Positions 1 to 6,033 of a stretch of 7,814 nucleotides of DNA are shown here, piece by piece. The notes beneath the pieces were generated by a model. That model was not told where the DNA came from, searched no databases, and saw only the letters and a list, made by a program, of their open reading frames with translations. Both the position numbers and the translations under genes were made by a program. The DNA lies in NCBI GenBank assembly GCA_003131985.1, contig PKWH01000177.1, forward strand, positions 1 through 7,814, written 5' to 3'. The first letter of the stretch is position 1; every line of letters begins with the position of its first letter. The DNA comes from Acidobacteriota bacterium. GTDB lineage: Bacteria; Acidobacteriota; Terriglobia; Acidiferrales; UBA7541.

Positions 1-149
1 CTGCCCGACTGCGCGATGCGAGGATAATCGGAATTGATGCGGCGGAGCGCTTCGGGCTTTATGAAATTGCGAAGGACAAGATGCTCGTAGGGAGCGCGTT
101 CGAGTGGTGCGGCATGAAAAGCTTCGAGGTCGAATACGCTGTTGGCCAT
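1..149 (-). CDS. Probable 2OG-Fe(II) oxygenase, N-terminal fragment (cut by window edge)
   Basis: Only the first 49 codons are inside the window; the gene runs off the left edge. It starts with an ATG at 149-147 on the minus strand and reads open to the edge. The peptide begins MANSVFDLEAF and continues with PYEHLVLRNFIKPEALRRIN and then a DYP motif. This resembles the N-terminal helix-strand segment of the prolyl-4-hydroxylase-like 2-oxoglutarate/Fe(II) dioxygenases, where an aromatic-rich strand leads into 'F[IL].PEAL..IN.D[FY]P'. The HxD...H iron ligands lie outside the window, so the activity is an inference from this segment alone. No strong Shine-Dalgarno lies before the ATG, so the start could differ slightly. 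It follows FecR-like gene A by 54 nt in the same direction and could be co-transcribed with it. Confidence 0.5.
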   Translation of the reverse strand, partial: MANSVFDLEAFHAAPLERAPYEHLVLRNFIKPEALRRINSDYPRIAQSG

Positions 150-203
150 GGTGGCTATTGCCAACCGTATCTTTCACCACACTGCGTGTCAAGTGCGGTC
201 AGA

Positions 204-893
204 TCAGTTCTTAGGGGTCGAGGAGCTCTCGGATAGTACGTCCCAGATGCCGTATGACGCCAATGCCGCGGCGGCTCCAAAAATCAAGAAGAACGCCAGC
301 TTCCTGCGACGGCGCTTGGCTGGCGTCGTGTTTGCGTCATCCTGTGAGGCTGCTACTTCCGGTCCCAATGTCGCCGGCTCCAGGTCCATGGTTACTCGAT
401 AGGACTTCCCTTCCGGAATCGTGTGGATTTCTCCATCATTATCGAGAAGCAACGAACCGCGGTACGCCGAGACTACGATTTCCTGTGGTCCAACGATGGT
501 CACTTGCCCGTACGCCGGCTGGGAATTCGCTGCGCGAATGATGCCCTCCGGCACTTCCAGCTCGAATTGGTCCGTACCATCGGAAGAGAATCCGACCGTT
601 CCGCGAGCTACCACAGCGAGGACGGCATCGGATCGTTGCGCGAGAGTGGCTGAACTCGACCCCAGCAAGTAAAGCTGGGTCGCGCCCATTCGTAGCCGCA
701 GAGCTCCACCCACCTTGGTTTCTACTTTATCGCCAGGGTAGACGGTCGTGCCGACGGCAACTTTGGAGTCTGCAACTTGCGCGTCCTGGGCTTGGATAAC
801 CAGACCGAGAGGTTTCTCATTGGCCGCAAACCCGGGCAGACCGAGCAAACAAGAGAGCATAGTCGCCAGGCAGGATCGAGCGATAGATCGCAT
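204..893 (-). CDS. FecR-like membrane-anchored protein (paralogue A)
   Basis: 229 residues. I place the start at the ATG at 893-891 because GGAGG at 903-899 sits 5 nt before it, and because translation from there opens with a Sec signal peptide (MRSIARSCLATMLSCLLGLPGFA, then ANE). Upstream in-frame codons give an implausible Arg/Pro-rich leader. Residues about 27-170 form a beta-rich domain with the FecR pattern: 'VGTTVYPGDKVET', then 'LRLRMGATQLYLL', then 'ARGTVGF', and a second half ending 'IPEGKSYRV'. FecR-type domains usually sense or scaffold in the periplasm; no sigma factor or TonB receptor is adjacent, so classical FecR signalling is not supported. A linker (171-192) leads to a basic KRRRRK cluster, a transmembrane helix (about 199-217) and the tail IWDVLSESSSTPKN. 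It is about 66% identical to gene B (99 of about 151 aligned positions counted by eye). The molecular role is unknown. Confidence 0.85.
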   Translation of the reverse strand: MRSIARSCLATMLSCLLGLPGFAANEKPLGLVIQAQDAQVADSKVAVGTTVYPGDKVETKVGGALRLRMGATQLYLLGSSSATLAQRSDAVLAVVARGTVGFSSDGTDQFELEVPEGIIRAANSQPAYGQVTIVGPQEIVVSAYRGSLLLDNDGEIHTIPEGKSYRVTMDLEPATLGPEVAASQDDANTTPAKRRRRKLAFFLIFGAAAALASYGIWDVLSESSSTPKN

Positions 894-918
894 AACTTCC
901 TCCGGAACCGTACATACC

Positions 919-947
919 AACCTAGGTGCTCGGAGTGTTTGGGTCAA
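919..947 (-). promoter_or_regulatory. Sigma-70-like promoter of FecR-like gene A
   Basis: On the minus strand TTGACC (947-942) is followed after exactly 17 nt by TAGGTT (924-919), then 25 nt to the ATG of gene A with GGAGG in between. The -35 matches consensus at five of six positions; the -10 is weaker. Confidence is raised because paralogue B carries the same architecture: the same spacer length and almost the same distance to its start. Confidence 0.6.
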
Positions 948-1031
948 TCTGCAAGCCGGGGCGCGTGGTGTAAGAGACACTACGGGGGATCGGAAGGGGG
1001 TTCAGAATGGCAGGCGCTGGCTTATCGCGGA

Positions 1032-1355
1032 TTATAGCCGGTCGATTTTCGCAGCTAGGATGAAATCGCTTTCGGTGAGGCCGTTAATCTTGTGCGTCCA
1101 CGTCTTTACTTCTGCTTTGCCCCAGGTGAGGAAAATATCCGGATGATGTCCCTGTTCTTCCGCTATCGCGCCCACTTTGCTTACGAATGCGAGCGCCTTG
1201 GCGAAGTCCGGAAATTTGAACTCGCGCACGATGTGATGGTCTTCCACGACGTCCCATTGCGGAGTTTGTTTGGCCAAATCTTGGAGCTCCTTTCCGGCCA
1301 GTGGAGGCACTCCTCCGCGACAGGGCACGCACGTTTTATTCGCTAGTTCGCTCAT
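1032..1355 (-). CDS. Pterin-4a-carbinolamine dehydratase (4a-hydroxytetrahydrobiopterin dehydratase, EC 4.2.1.96)
   Basis: 107 residues, a normal length for the family. The enzyme dehydrates 4a-hydroxytetrahydropterin in the cytoplasm, recycling the pterin cofactor used by aromatic amino acid hydroxylases. Family signature: E66, H70-H71-P72, H88 and D97, with the same spacings as the active site of mammalian PCD (E57, H61-H62-P63, H79, D88). The N-terminus carries the common bacterial CVPCRGG segment followed by PPLAGKEL. The ATG at 1355-1353 is preceded by AGGAG (1365-1361) with 5 nt spacing. It points away from the DUF4337 gene and lies 138 bp upstream of FecR-like gene A, which appears to have its own promoter. 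No phenylalanine hydroxylase gene is in the window, so the physiological partner is unknown; many bacteria keep this enzyme without PhhA. Confidence 0.95.
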   Translation of the reverse strand: MSELANKTCVPCRGGVPPLAGKELQDLAKQTPQWDVVEDHHIVREFKFPDFAKALAFVSKVGAIAEEQGHHPDIFLTWGKAEVKTWTHKINGLTESDFILAAKIDRL

Positions 1356-1391
1356 GGAGGCTCCTGGGGCGATCCTTTAACGTCGATTCGG

Positions 1392-1410
1392 GTACGAATT
1401 GTAATTGTAC
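1392..1410. promoter_or_regulatory. Interrupted dyad between divergent PCD and DUF4337 genes
   Basis: GTAC-g-AATT at 1392-1400 and AATTGTAC at 1403-1410 are reverse complements apart from one bulged base, with a 2-nt centre. The element is 37 bp upstream of the dehydratase start and 86 bp upstream of the DUF4337 start. It overlaps TACAAT hexamers on the minus strand that could serve as a -10 for the dehydratase. It may be an operator, but a chance AT-rich palindrome is possible. Confidence 0.3.
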
Positions 1411-1454
1411 AGGAAGTAACGTCTTACGACTGGCCGATTGCAAACGAGTTCTGT

Positions 1455-1460
1455 TATTCT
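1455..1460 (+). promoter_or_regulatory. Possible extended -10 for the DUF4337 gene
   Basis: TGTTATTCT at 1452-1460 fits an extended -10 (TGn then TATTCT). It lies 36 nt before the ATG at 1497, leaving a 5' leader of roughly 30 nt with GGAGGA at 1488-1493. No good -35 is visible 16-18 nt upstream, so this is tentative. Confidence 0.3.
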
Positions 1461-1496
1461 CCTGCGCAGAAATTAGATACTCGCCTCGGAGGACTT

Positions 1497-2039
1497 ATGG
1501 CTGACGAACTTCAGGAACTTCAAGAAAACGCCGAGCATGGCGCACACGAAAAGAGTCTCGCTCCTGTGACGATAACGATGGCCATACTGGCTGTGCTGGT
1601 GGCTTCCGTTTCACTGATGGGCCATCGCGCACACACCGAAGAGATTCTCAACCAGACAAAGGCGACGGATCAGTGGAGTTATTATCAGGCGAAAGACATT
1701 CGCCGCAGAAACTATGAGCTGTTCCTCGACGAGCTCTCCGTTTTTTCACTGCAGAACGCCGAGCAGGTGGCGAAGATTAAGGAAAAATACTCCAAGGAAG
1801 TGGACCGCTACAAGGATGAGCAGAAGGACATTCAATCCGAGGCCAAGGGCGCCGAGAACGAAGTCCGCACCGAGCAGCGCCGCGCCGACAGGTTCGATCT
1901 GGGCGAGGTAATGCTGGAGGCAGCTCTCGTTATCTGTTCGATCACTCTTCTCACGCGCAAAAAAATCTTCTGGCTGGCCGGAGTAGTTCTGGGTCTGGCG
2001 GGAGTAGTAATTGCTGCGGGCGGGCTTTTGATCCACTAA
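1497..2039 (+). CDS. DUF4337-type membrane protein
   Basis: 180 residues, matching the layout of the DUF4337 family (function unknown). A short acidic/His-containing N-terminus (1-20) is followed by a transmembrane helix (about 23-42, VTITMAILAVLVASVSLMG). A long charged helical segment (about 48-132) comes next, rich in Lys, Glu, Arg and Gln and likely a coiled coil. Two further transmembrane helices follow, at about 138-153 and 157-178, separated by the short basic turn TRKK. The segment NQTKATDQWSYYQAKDIRR after the first helix is the most family-like stretch. The ATG at 1497 has a good Shine-Dalgarno (GGAGGA, 1488-1493, 3 nt spacing). A small membrane-protein gene follows after 22 nt and is probably in the same transcript. 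No enzymatic residues are apparent; a structural or sensory envelope role is only a guess. Confidence 0.85.
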   Translation: MADELQELQENAEHGAHEKSLAPVTITMAILAVLVASVSLMGHRAHTEEILNQTKATDQWSYYQAKDIRRRNYELFLDELSVFSLQNAEQVAKIKEKYSKEVDRYKDEQKDIQSEAKGAENEVRTEQRRADRFDLGEVMLEAALVICSITLLTRKKIFWLAGVVLGLAGVVIAAGGLLIH

Positions 2040-2061
2040 CACGAATGTTGAAATCTGTTAA

Positions 2062-2319
2062 ATGCCAATGCTTATAGCGCCGAACGGTAATCAAACGTTA
2101 TTCGCAGCTGGCCTGGGAGTCTTTGCGGGATTATGGGGTATTTTTCACGGCTTGAGAGCGAAGGAGTTTGTGAAGCACGGACACTACGGCTTTTCACGTG
2201 AGGCTCCGGAAAAGTACACGCCAAGATGGTGGGAAAGACTTTTTGTGCTTGGCATTTCAACGTGGGCTTTGATCTGGTCTGTTCTGTATCTCGTCAAACA
2301 TTGGCCAAGCCGCGCATGA
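2062..2319 (+). CDS. Small two-helix membrane protein of unknown function
   Basis: 85 residues. Two hydrophobic helices (about 11-30 and 57-79) are joined by a charged loop holding KEFVKHGHYGFSREAPEKYTPRWWERL; the loop and the aromatic-rich helix boundaries look like genuine protein. I do not recognise the family. It starts 22 nt after the DUF4337 stop in the same direction and is probably translated from the same mRNA. No clear Shine-Dalgarno precedes ATG 2062; ATG 2068 is an alternative start two codons later. The stop at 2317-2319 is only 6 bp from the stop of the convergent aminotransferase gene, and no terminator hairpin is visible there. Confidence 0.65.
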   Translation: MPMLIAPNGNQTLFAAGLGVFAGLWGIFHGLRAKEFVKHGHYGFSREAPEKYTPRWWERLFVLGISTWALIWSVLYLVKHWPSRA

Positions 2320-2325
2320 CTGAGT

Positions 2326-3201
2326 TCAGCGGAGGCGTGAAGCAGCGGGCCTTGCCTCGATATATTCTCGGACGAATTCAGCGAATGCTTTTTCGAGCTT
2401 TAGAGTCACCGGCCCGGGAGCGCTCGCGATTCGGTGGCCGTTGATTTCGCTTACTCCGAGCATGCTGCGGTTGGTGGAAGAAATAAAGACTTCGTCGGAG
2501 CCGTAGAGATCCGCGGGAAGAAGCGTGCATTCCTCTACGGGCGCGCCAAAGCGCTTGCCAATCTCCAGCAGCACGCTACGCGTAACGCCTTCCAGACAAC
2601 CAGAAGCCAGAGGGGGAGTGTTTACGCGTCCGCCACGCACGCAGAAAATATTCGCCGCCGTACACTCGGCCACTTCGCCGCGCTCGTTCAGCATTACTAC
2701 TTCATCGCAACCGGCTTGCTGCGCTTCGTAGAGGCTCCAAACGTTGTTGAGCCACGAAGTTACTTTCACGCCCGCCAGCGCCGAGGCGGCATGACGGCCG
2801 TTTTCACGCAGCCCCAGTTTTACGGGTTCGCGGTACGCCGGCAAATCCGAAGAATAAAGTATTAAGTCCACGCGCGGAAAATTCTCATCGCTCCGCCAAA
2901 ATCCCACCTGATTATAAATGGCGTAGATTCGCGCGCAGCCTTCGCGGACTTGATTGGCGAGCAGAAGCTCATCCAGTTTGCCTCGCACAGATTCTAGGCT
3001 GAACGGAAAGGGACAATTGGTTCGTTCCGCATCGCGCAGCAGGCGCTTCCAGTGGCGTTCGAATGCAAACGGGATCCCCGTAACGATGCGGATGGTGGTG
3101 AACAGGCCCCAGCCGTTCAGCAATCCCGCTTGCCCGGGAGAGAGGCGCACCTCCTCCACAGGCGAGAGGCGGTCGTTGTGAAAAACGAAACGGTGGATCA
3201 C
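2326..3201 (-). CDS. Class IV PLP-dependent aminotransferase / aminodeoxychorismate lyase-like
   Basis: 291 residues, typical of the fold-type IV PLP family (branched-chain and D-amino acid aminotransferases, 4-amino-4-deoxychorismate lyase). Visible landmarks: LLNGWGLFTTIRI near residues 27-39 with His50 and Arg53 downstream; the PLP-binding Lys146 in GVKVTSWLNN; Glu179 and Asn184 in the ECTAANIF signature; PPLASGCLEGVTR at 196-208; and SSTNRSMLGV at 241-250. The usual Glu of 'FET' is Thr ('LFTTIR'). Sequence alone does not separate aminotransferase from PabC-like lyase, so I give no symbol. The start is GTG at 3201-3199, supported by GGAGGA at 3211-3206 with 4 nt spacing. It is cytoplasmic, convergent with the small membrane-protein gene and divergent from FecR-like gene B. 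Confidence 0.9.
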   Translation of the reverse strand: MIHRFVFHNDRLSPVEEVRLSPGQAGLLNGWGLFTTIRIVTGIPFAFERHWKRLLRDAERTNCPFPFSLESVRGKLDELLLANQVREGCARIYAIYNQVGFWRSDENFPRVDLILYSSDLPAYREPVKLGLRENGRHAASALAGVKVTSWLNNVWSLYEAQQAGCDEVVMLNERGEVAECTAANIFCVRGGRVNTPPLASGCLEGVTRSVLLEIGKRFGAPVEECTLLPADLYGSDEVFISSTNRSMLGVSEINGHRIASAPGPVTLKLEKAFAEFVREYIEARPAASRLR

Positions 3202-3205
3202 GCGG

Positions 3206-3211
3206 TCCTCC
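3206..3211 (-). promoter_or_regulatory. Ribosome binding site fixing the GTG start of the aminotransferase
   Basis: GGAGGA on the minus strand, 4 nt before the GTG at 3201-3199. There is no ATG at this position, and the conserved N-terminal strand of the family begins right after the GTG. Confidence 0.7.
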
Positions 3212-3345
3212 GAAGGAGCGAAGCCATTCTATCGCAAAATTCCGCCGCTCCTAGCGACGCCATTTGCGACATCTCCGTCTTTGTTGCGTGTTGTCGAGCC
3301 CGGTCTCGTTCACTCGACGCCGGGGCCGATTTTTGTCTTCGGGTA

Positions 3346-3374
3346 TTGACAGCGGCGGCGCGCGCGCCTAAATT
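3346..3374 (+). promoter_or_regulatory. Sigma-70-like promoter of FecR-like gene B
   Basis: TTGACA (3346-3351), a perfect -35, is followed after 17 nt of GC-rich alternating sequence by TAAATT (3369-3374). The ATG at 3399 lies 24 nt further on, with GGAGG at 3389-3393 in between. This is the best promoter in the window, and it repeats the layout seen in front of paralogue A. Confidence 0.75.
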
Positions 3375-3398
3375 TAATCCGTGGGCTCGGAGGAGTTT

Positions 3399-4097
3399 AT
3401 GAGCGTACTCTCGCGTTCTTGCCTGATTGCAATTCTAATGACCGGTCTTCTCAATATTCCGGCGTTTGCCGCCAATGAAGCGCCTCTTGGCTTGGTGACG
3501 CAAGCGCAGAACGCACAGATCGGTACTACCAAGGTCGATGTCGGAACCTCAATTTTTCCAGGCGACACACTCGCTACAGATGTTGGCGGAACGCTGCGGC
3601 TGAAGTTTGGAGCCAGCCAGCTGTACTTGCTTTCGGCCAGTTCGGCCAGCCTGGCACAAACTGCCACCGCTAACGCGGTGCACGCGCTCGTTAGCCGCGG
3701 TACCGTCGGTTTTTCTTCGAACGGCAAAGACCAGGTCGAGCTTGAAATCCCTCAGGGTATTCTCCACGCTGCAAACGGCGAGCCGGCTTACGGACAGGTG
3801 ACGATCACCGGTCCTCTGGAAGTCGTGATCTCCGCATATAAAGGCACATTGGTTCTCGATTACAACGGGGAAAGCCGAGAAATCCCCGCTGGTAAATCCT
3901 ATCGAGTGACGTTGGATCTCGAGGCTGCTGCTCAGCCGCAAACTCCTGCCGGAGCGGGCAGTGGCAGCGGATCAACCAAAAGAGCTTTGAACACTGGCAG
4001 CCTTGCCTGGTCCATAGTGGCCGTGGGAGCCGCGGGGGGCGTAGGTTACGTGATCTGGGACATATTGTCGGAGAGCTCGTCAGCTCCGAACAATTAG
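3399..4097 (+). CDS. FecR-like membrane-anchored protein (paralogue B)
   Basis: 232 residues. The start is ATG 3399, with GGAGG at 3389-3393 spaced 5 nt from it; an upstream in-frame GTG at 3381 would lie at or before the Shine-Dalgarno and is rejected. A Sec signal peptide (about 1-24) ends in the AFA motif before ANEAPLG. The beta-rich FecR-like domain (about 28-172) carries VGTSIFPGDTLAT, LRLKFGASQLYLL, SRGTVGFSS, PAYGQVTI and IPAGKSYRV. A Gly/Ser-rich linker (about 180-193, GAGSGSGS) precedes a transmembrane helix (about 201-219) and the tail IWDILSESSSAPNN. The close similarity to gene A covers all these parts except the linker, which diverges in sequence and charge. No sigma factor or receptor gene lies nearby, so FecR-type signalling is not implied; a periplasmic scaffold or sensor anchored by a C-terminal helix is an inference. 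The Tld pair starts 203 bp downstream on the same strand. Confidence 0.85.
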   Translation: MSVLSRSCLIAILMTGLLNIPAFAANEAPLGLVTQAQNAQIGTTKVDVGTSIFPGDTLATDVGGTLRLKFGASQLYLLSASSASLAQTATANAVHALVSRGTVGFSSNGKDQVELEIPQGILHAANGEPAYGQVTITGPLEVVISAYKGTLVLDYNGESREIPAGKSYRVTLDLEAAAQPQTPAGAGSGSGSTKRALNTGSLAWSIVAVGAAGGVGYVIWDILSESSSAPNN

Positions 4098-4132
4098 CTC
4101 TGTAAACCGATGTTCCGGCTCTGATACTTTTT

Positions 4133-4237
4133 GCAGACTGTTGTATTTTCCTTAAATCATTCTCATTCTTCAGGTCTTCCCTCGCACTACAGATCGTGGA
4201 AGTATTTCTAAACTAAAGCAAAGAGCAGTCTGTTGTA
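4133..4237 (+). repeat. Near-identical 13-bp direct repeat upstream of the Tld operon
   Basis: GCAGACTGTTGTA at 4133-4145 and GCAGTCTGTTGTA at 4225-4237 differ at one base and start 92 bp apart in the gap between gene B and the first Tld gene. Because CAGACTG and CAGTCTG are reverse complements, the cores are also inverted relative to each other. They may be regulator sites. The rest of this 203-bp gap shows no gene, no convincing terminator and no clear sigma-70 promoter. Confidence 0.35.
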
Positions 4238-4300
4238 GTCCGCGCTAAACACCGAAACCGTGTATGCTAGATGCGGATCCTGGAGAGTGTTAACTAAAAA

Positions 4301-6031
4301 ATGACTCGACCCTTCTCGCGTCTCGTGGTTAGTTTCTTTTTTGTTTTCTGCGCCATTCCTGTTTTTTCTTCCGGCTTGGCGCCCGACGTGGTGTTACAGA
4401 CCATGCAGCAAGAATTAAAACGCGCCACAACATCTTTAGCCAAAACAGATCCTGCTCCGTACTACTTGAGTTATGCCGTTACGGACATCGATGAATCCCT
4501 AATCATTGCCTCGAACGGAAGTATTGTTCTTTCGACCGGCGTTCAGCGCCGCGAAGCCGACGTGATGATGCGGGTGGGTTCTGCAGCCCTGGACAATACT
4601 CACGGCAACAGGAGCCGCGGTTCGGGTATCACGTCGGGGCTACTTCCGTTGAATAGCGATTCGGACGCGATTGCGCGCGTGCTCTGGCAACTTACCGACC
4701 GCGAATACGACCAGGCGTCTTCGTCGTTTCTCACGGTGAAGACCAGCAAAGCCGTGCAATCCGAGGAAGAAGACAAGTCGCCTGACTTCTCGCAAGAATC
4801 TCCGCAATCGCATCTAGGCGCAGCGCCCAAGGTGGCGCTCTGGGATCAGAAGCAGTGGGAAGAGCGCGCCCGGCGAATTTCGGCAGGTTTTCTGAAATAT
4901 CCTGGAGTGTACGGCTCGACCGTTCAACTTCAGGTGAGCAACGATCGGTCGTATCTCGCCACGAGTGACGGCGGAGCGGTCGTGCGGCCCGGAGCGATCA
5001 GCCGGCTGGTGATCCAGGGCGAGACGCGCGCGGACGACGGCATGGAATTGATGCGCGTGGAATCGTTTCAGGCGCCATCTCCCGATCAGCTCCCTTCTGA
5101 TTCCGAACTCGCCGCAAAAGTGGACAAAATTGCGGAAGACCTGAAGGCGTTGCGCGCAGCTCCAGCGGCTGAGCCTTACGCCGGCCCGGCTATGCTCTCC
5201 GGCAGGGCTGCGGCCGTTTTCTTCCACGAAGTTCTGGGGCACCGGCTCGAAGGGCATCGTCAAAAAGATGAAACGGAAGGCCAGACGTTCACAAAAAAGA
5301 TAAATCAATTGGTTCTGCCGCCCTTCCTGAGCGTAATCGACGATCCCACACTGAAGGAACTCAACGGCGTGAAACTTGCGGGGTCGTACGATTTCGATGA
5401 TGAAGGCGTTCCAGCGGTTCGCGTGGCAGCGGTCGAAAACGGCATTTTGAAAAATTTCCTGATGTCGCGCATGCCGATCAAGGATTTCGACCATTCGAAC
5501 GGACACGGCCGCAGGCAGCCGGGATTGATGCCCACGGGCCGCCAGGGAAACTTGATCGTAACTTCTACAAATACCGTGCCCGACTCCGAACTTCGCAAGA
5601 AATTTATTGACGAGATCAAGAAGCAAGGGAAACCGTACGGGCTTTACTTCGACGATATTCAAGGCGGCTTCACTTTGACCGGGCGTTCGACGCCCCAAGC
5701 TTTCCAGGTGCTTCCGGTGATGGTGTATCGAGTGTATGCCGACGGGCGACCGGACGAACTCGTGCGCGGAGTGGACATCGTCGGAACGCCGTTGCTTTCT
5801 CTGAACAATATTATGGTTACTGGGGACACCATGCAGGTTTTCAACGGGATTTGTGGCGCTGAATCCGGGCAGATTCCTGTGGCCGCGGCTGCGCCCGCAA
5901 TGCTCTTCTCGGAAATTGAGGTACAGAAACGGCGTCGAGGTACGGAACGGCCTCCGATTCTGCCTCCCCCATCGCTCGACGCTCCGCCTAAAGCTTCAAA
6001 TTCGCAGCCCGGTACGGCGGGGCAGCGCTAA
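4301..6031 (+). CDS. Exported TldD/PmbA-family metalloprotease, catalytic (TldD-like) subunit
   Basis: 576 residues, against roughly 450-480 for cytoplasmic TldD/TldE. An in-frame stop at 4295 makes ATG 4301 the first possible ATG; GGAGAG (4282-4287) is 13 nt away, so initiation may be weak. Residues 1-25 form a Sec signal peptide (SRLVVSFFFVFCAIPVFSSG). The N-terminal TldD-type domain spans about 28-290, with an acidic low-complexity insert near 154-175. The metal site is complete: H309-E310-VLG-H314 (HExxxH) followed by RLEGH, and Cys518 in GICGAESGQIPV, matching the two His and one Cys ligands of E. coli TldD. The substrate-binding region includes FLSVIDDPT, EGVPA and SNGHGRR (399-405). 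The C-terminal tail (about 544-576) is basic, then proline-rich. Expected role: zinc peptidase acting on unstructured peptides, here outside the cytoplasm by inference. The partner gene starts 2 nt after the stop. Confidence 0.9.
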   Translation: MTRPFSRLVVSFFFVFCAIPVFSSGLAPDVVLQTMQQELKRATTSLAKTDPAPYYLSYAVTDIDESLIIASNGSIVLSTGVQRREADVMMRVGSAALDNTHGNRSRGSGITSGLLPLNSDSDAIARVLWQLTDREYDQASSSFLTVKTSKAVQSEEEDKSPDFSQESPQSHLGAAPKVALWDQKQWEERARRISAGFLKYPGVYGSTVQLQVSNDRSYLATSDGGAVVRPGAISRLVIQGETRADDGMELMRVESFQAPSPDQLPSDSELAAKVDKIAEDLKALRAAPAAEPYAGPAMLSGRAAAVFFHEVLGHRLEGHRQKDETEGQTFTKKINQLVLPPFLSVIDDPTLKELNGVKLAGSYDFDDEGVPAVRVAAVENGILKNFLMSRMPIKDFDHSNGHGRRQPGLMPTGRQGNLIVTSTNTVPDSELRKKFIDEIKKQGKPYGLYFDDIQGGFTLTGRSTPQAFQVLPVMVYRVYADGRPDELVRGVDIVGTPLLSLNNIMVTGDTMQVFNGICGAESGQIPVAAAAPAMLFSEIEVQKRRRGTERPPILPPPSLDAPPKASNSQPGTAGQR

Positions 6032-6033
6032 CC

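Noticed and set aside
1031..1036. Perfect TATAAT on the minus strand overlapping the dehydratase stop codon
   Set aside because: No acceptable -35 lies 16-18 nt upstream, and a better-spaced promoter with a parallel in paralogue B lies closer to gene A.
2434..2865. 143-codon plus-strand open frame opposite the aminotransferase
   Set aside because: The opposite strand encodes intact class IV motifs, including the PLP lysine and the ECTAANIF signature, so this frame is a shadow.
4069..4092. Hairpin GAGCT-CGTC-AGCTC near the end of gene B as a terminator
   Set aside because: The stem is only 5 bp, lies inside the coding sequence and is not followed by a T-run.
204..4097. Composite transposon or insertion-sequence explanation for the outward-facing A and B paralogues
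   Set aside because: The copies encode membrane proteins rather than transposases, and I see no terminal inverted repeats or target duplications.
4264..4293. Nine-codon ORF (MLDADPGEC) ending 7 nt before the first Tld gene, considered as a leader peptide or RiPP precursor
   Set aside because: It has no Shine-Dalgarno, is far too short for a precursor, and short ORFs of this size are common by chance.
4814..5698. 294-codon open frame on the minus strand inside the first Tld gene
   Set aside because: Antisense shadow of a clearly conserved coding region; its translation shows no recognisable domain.
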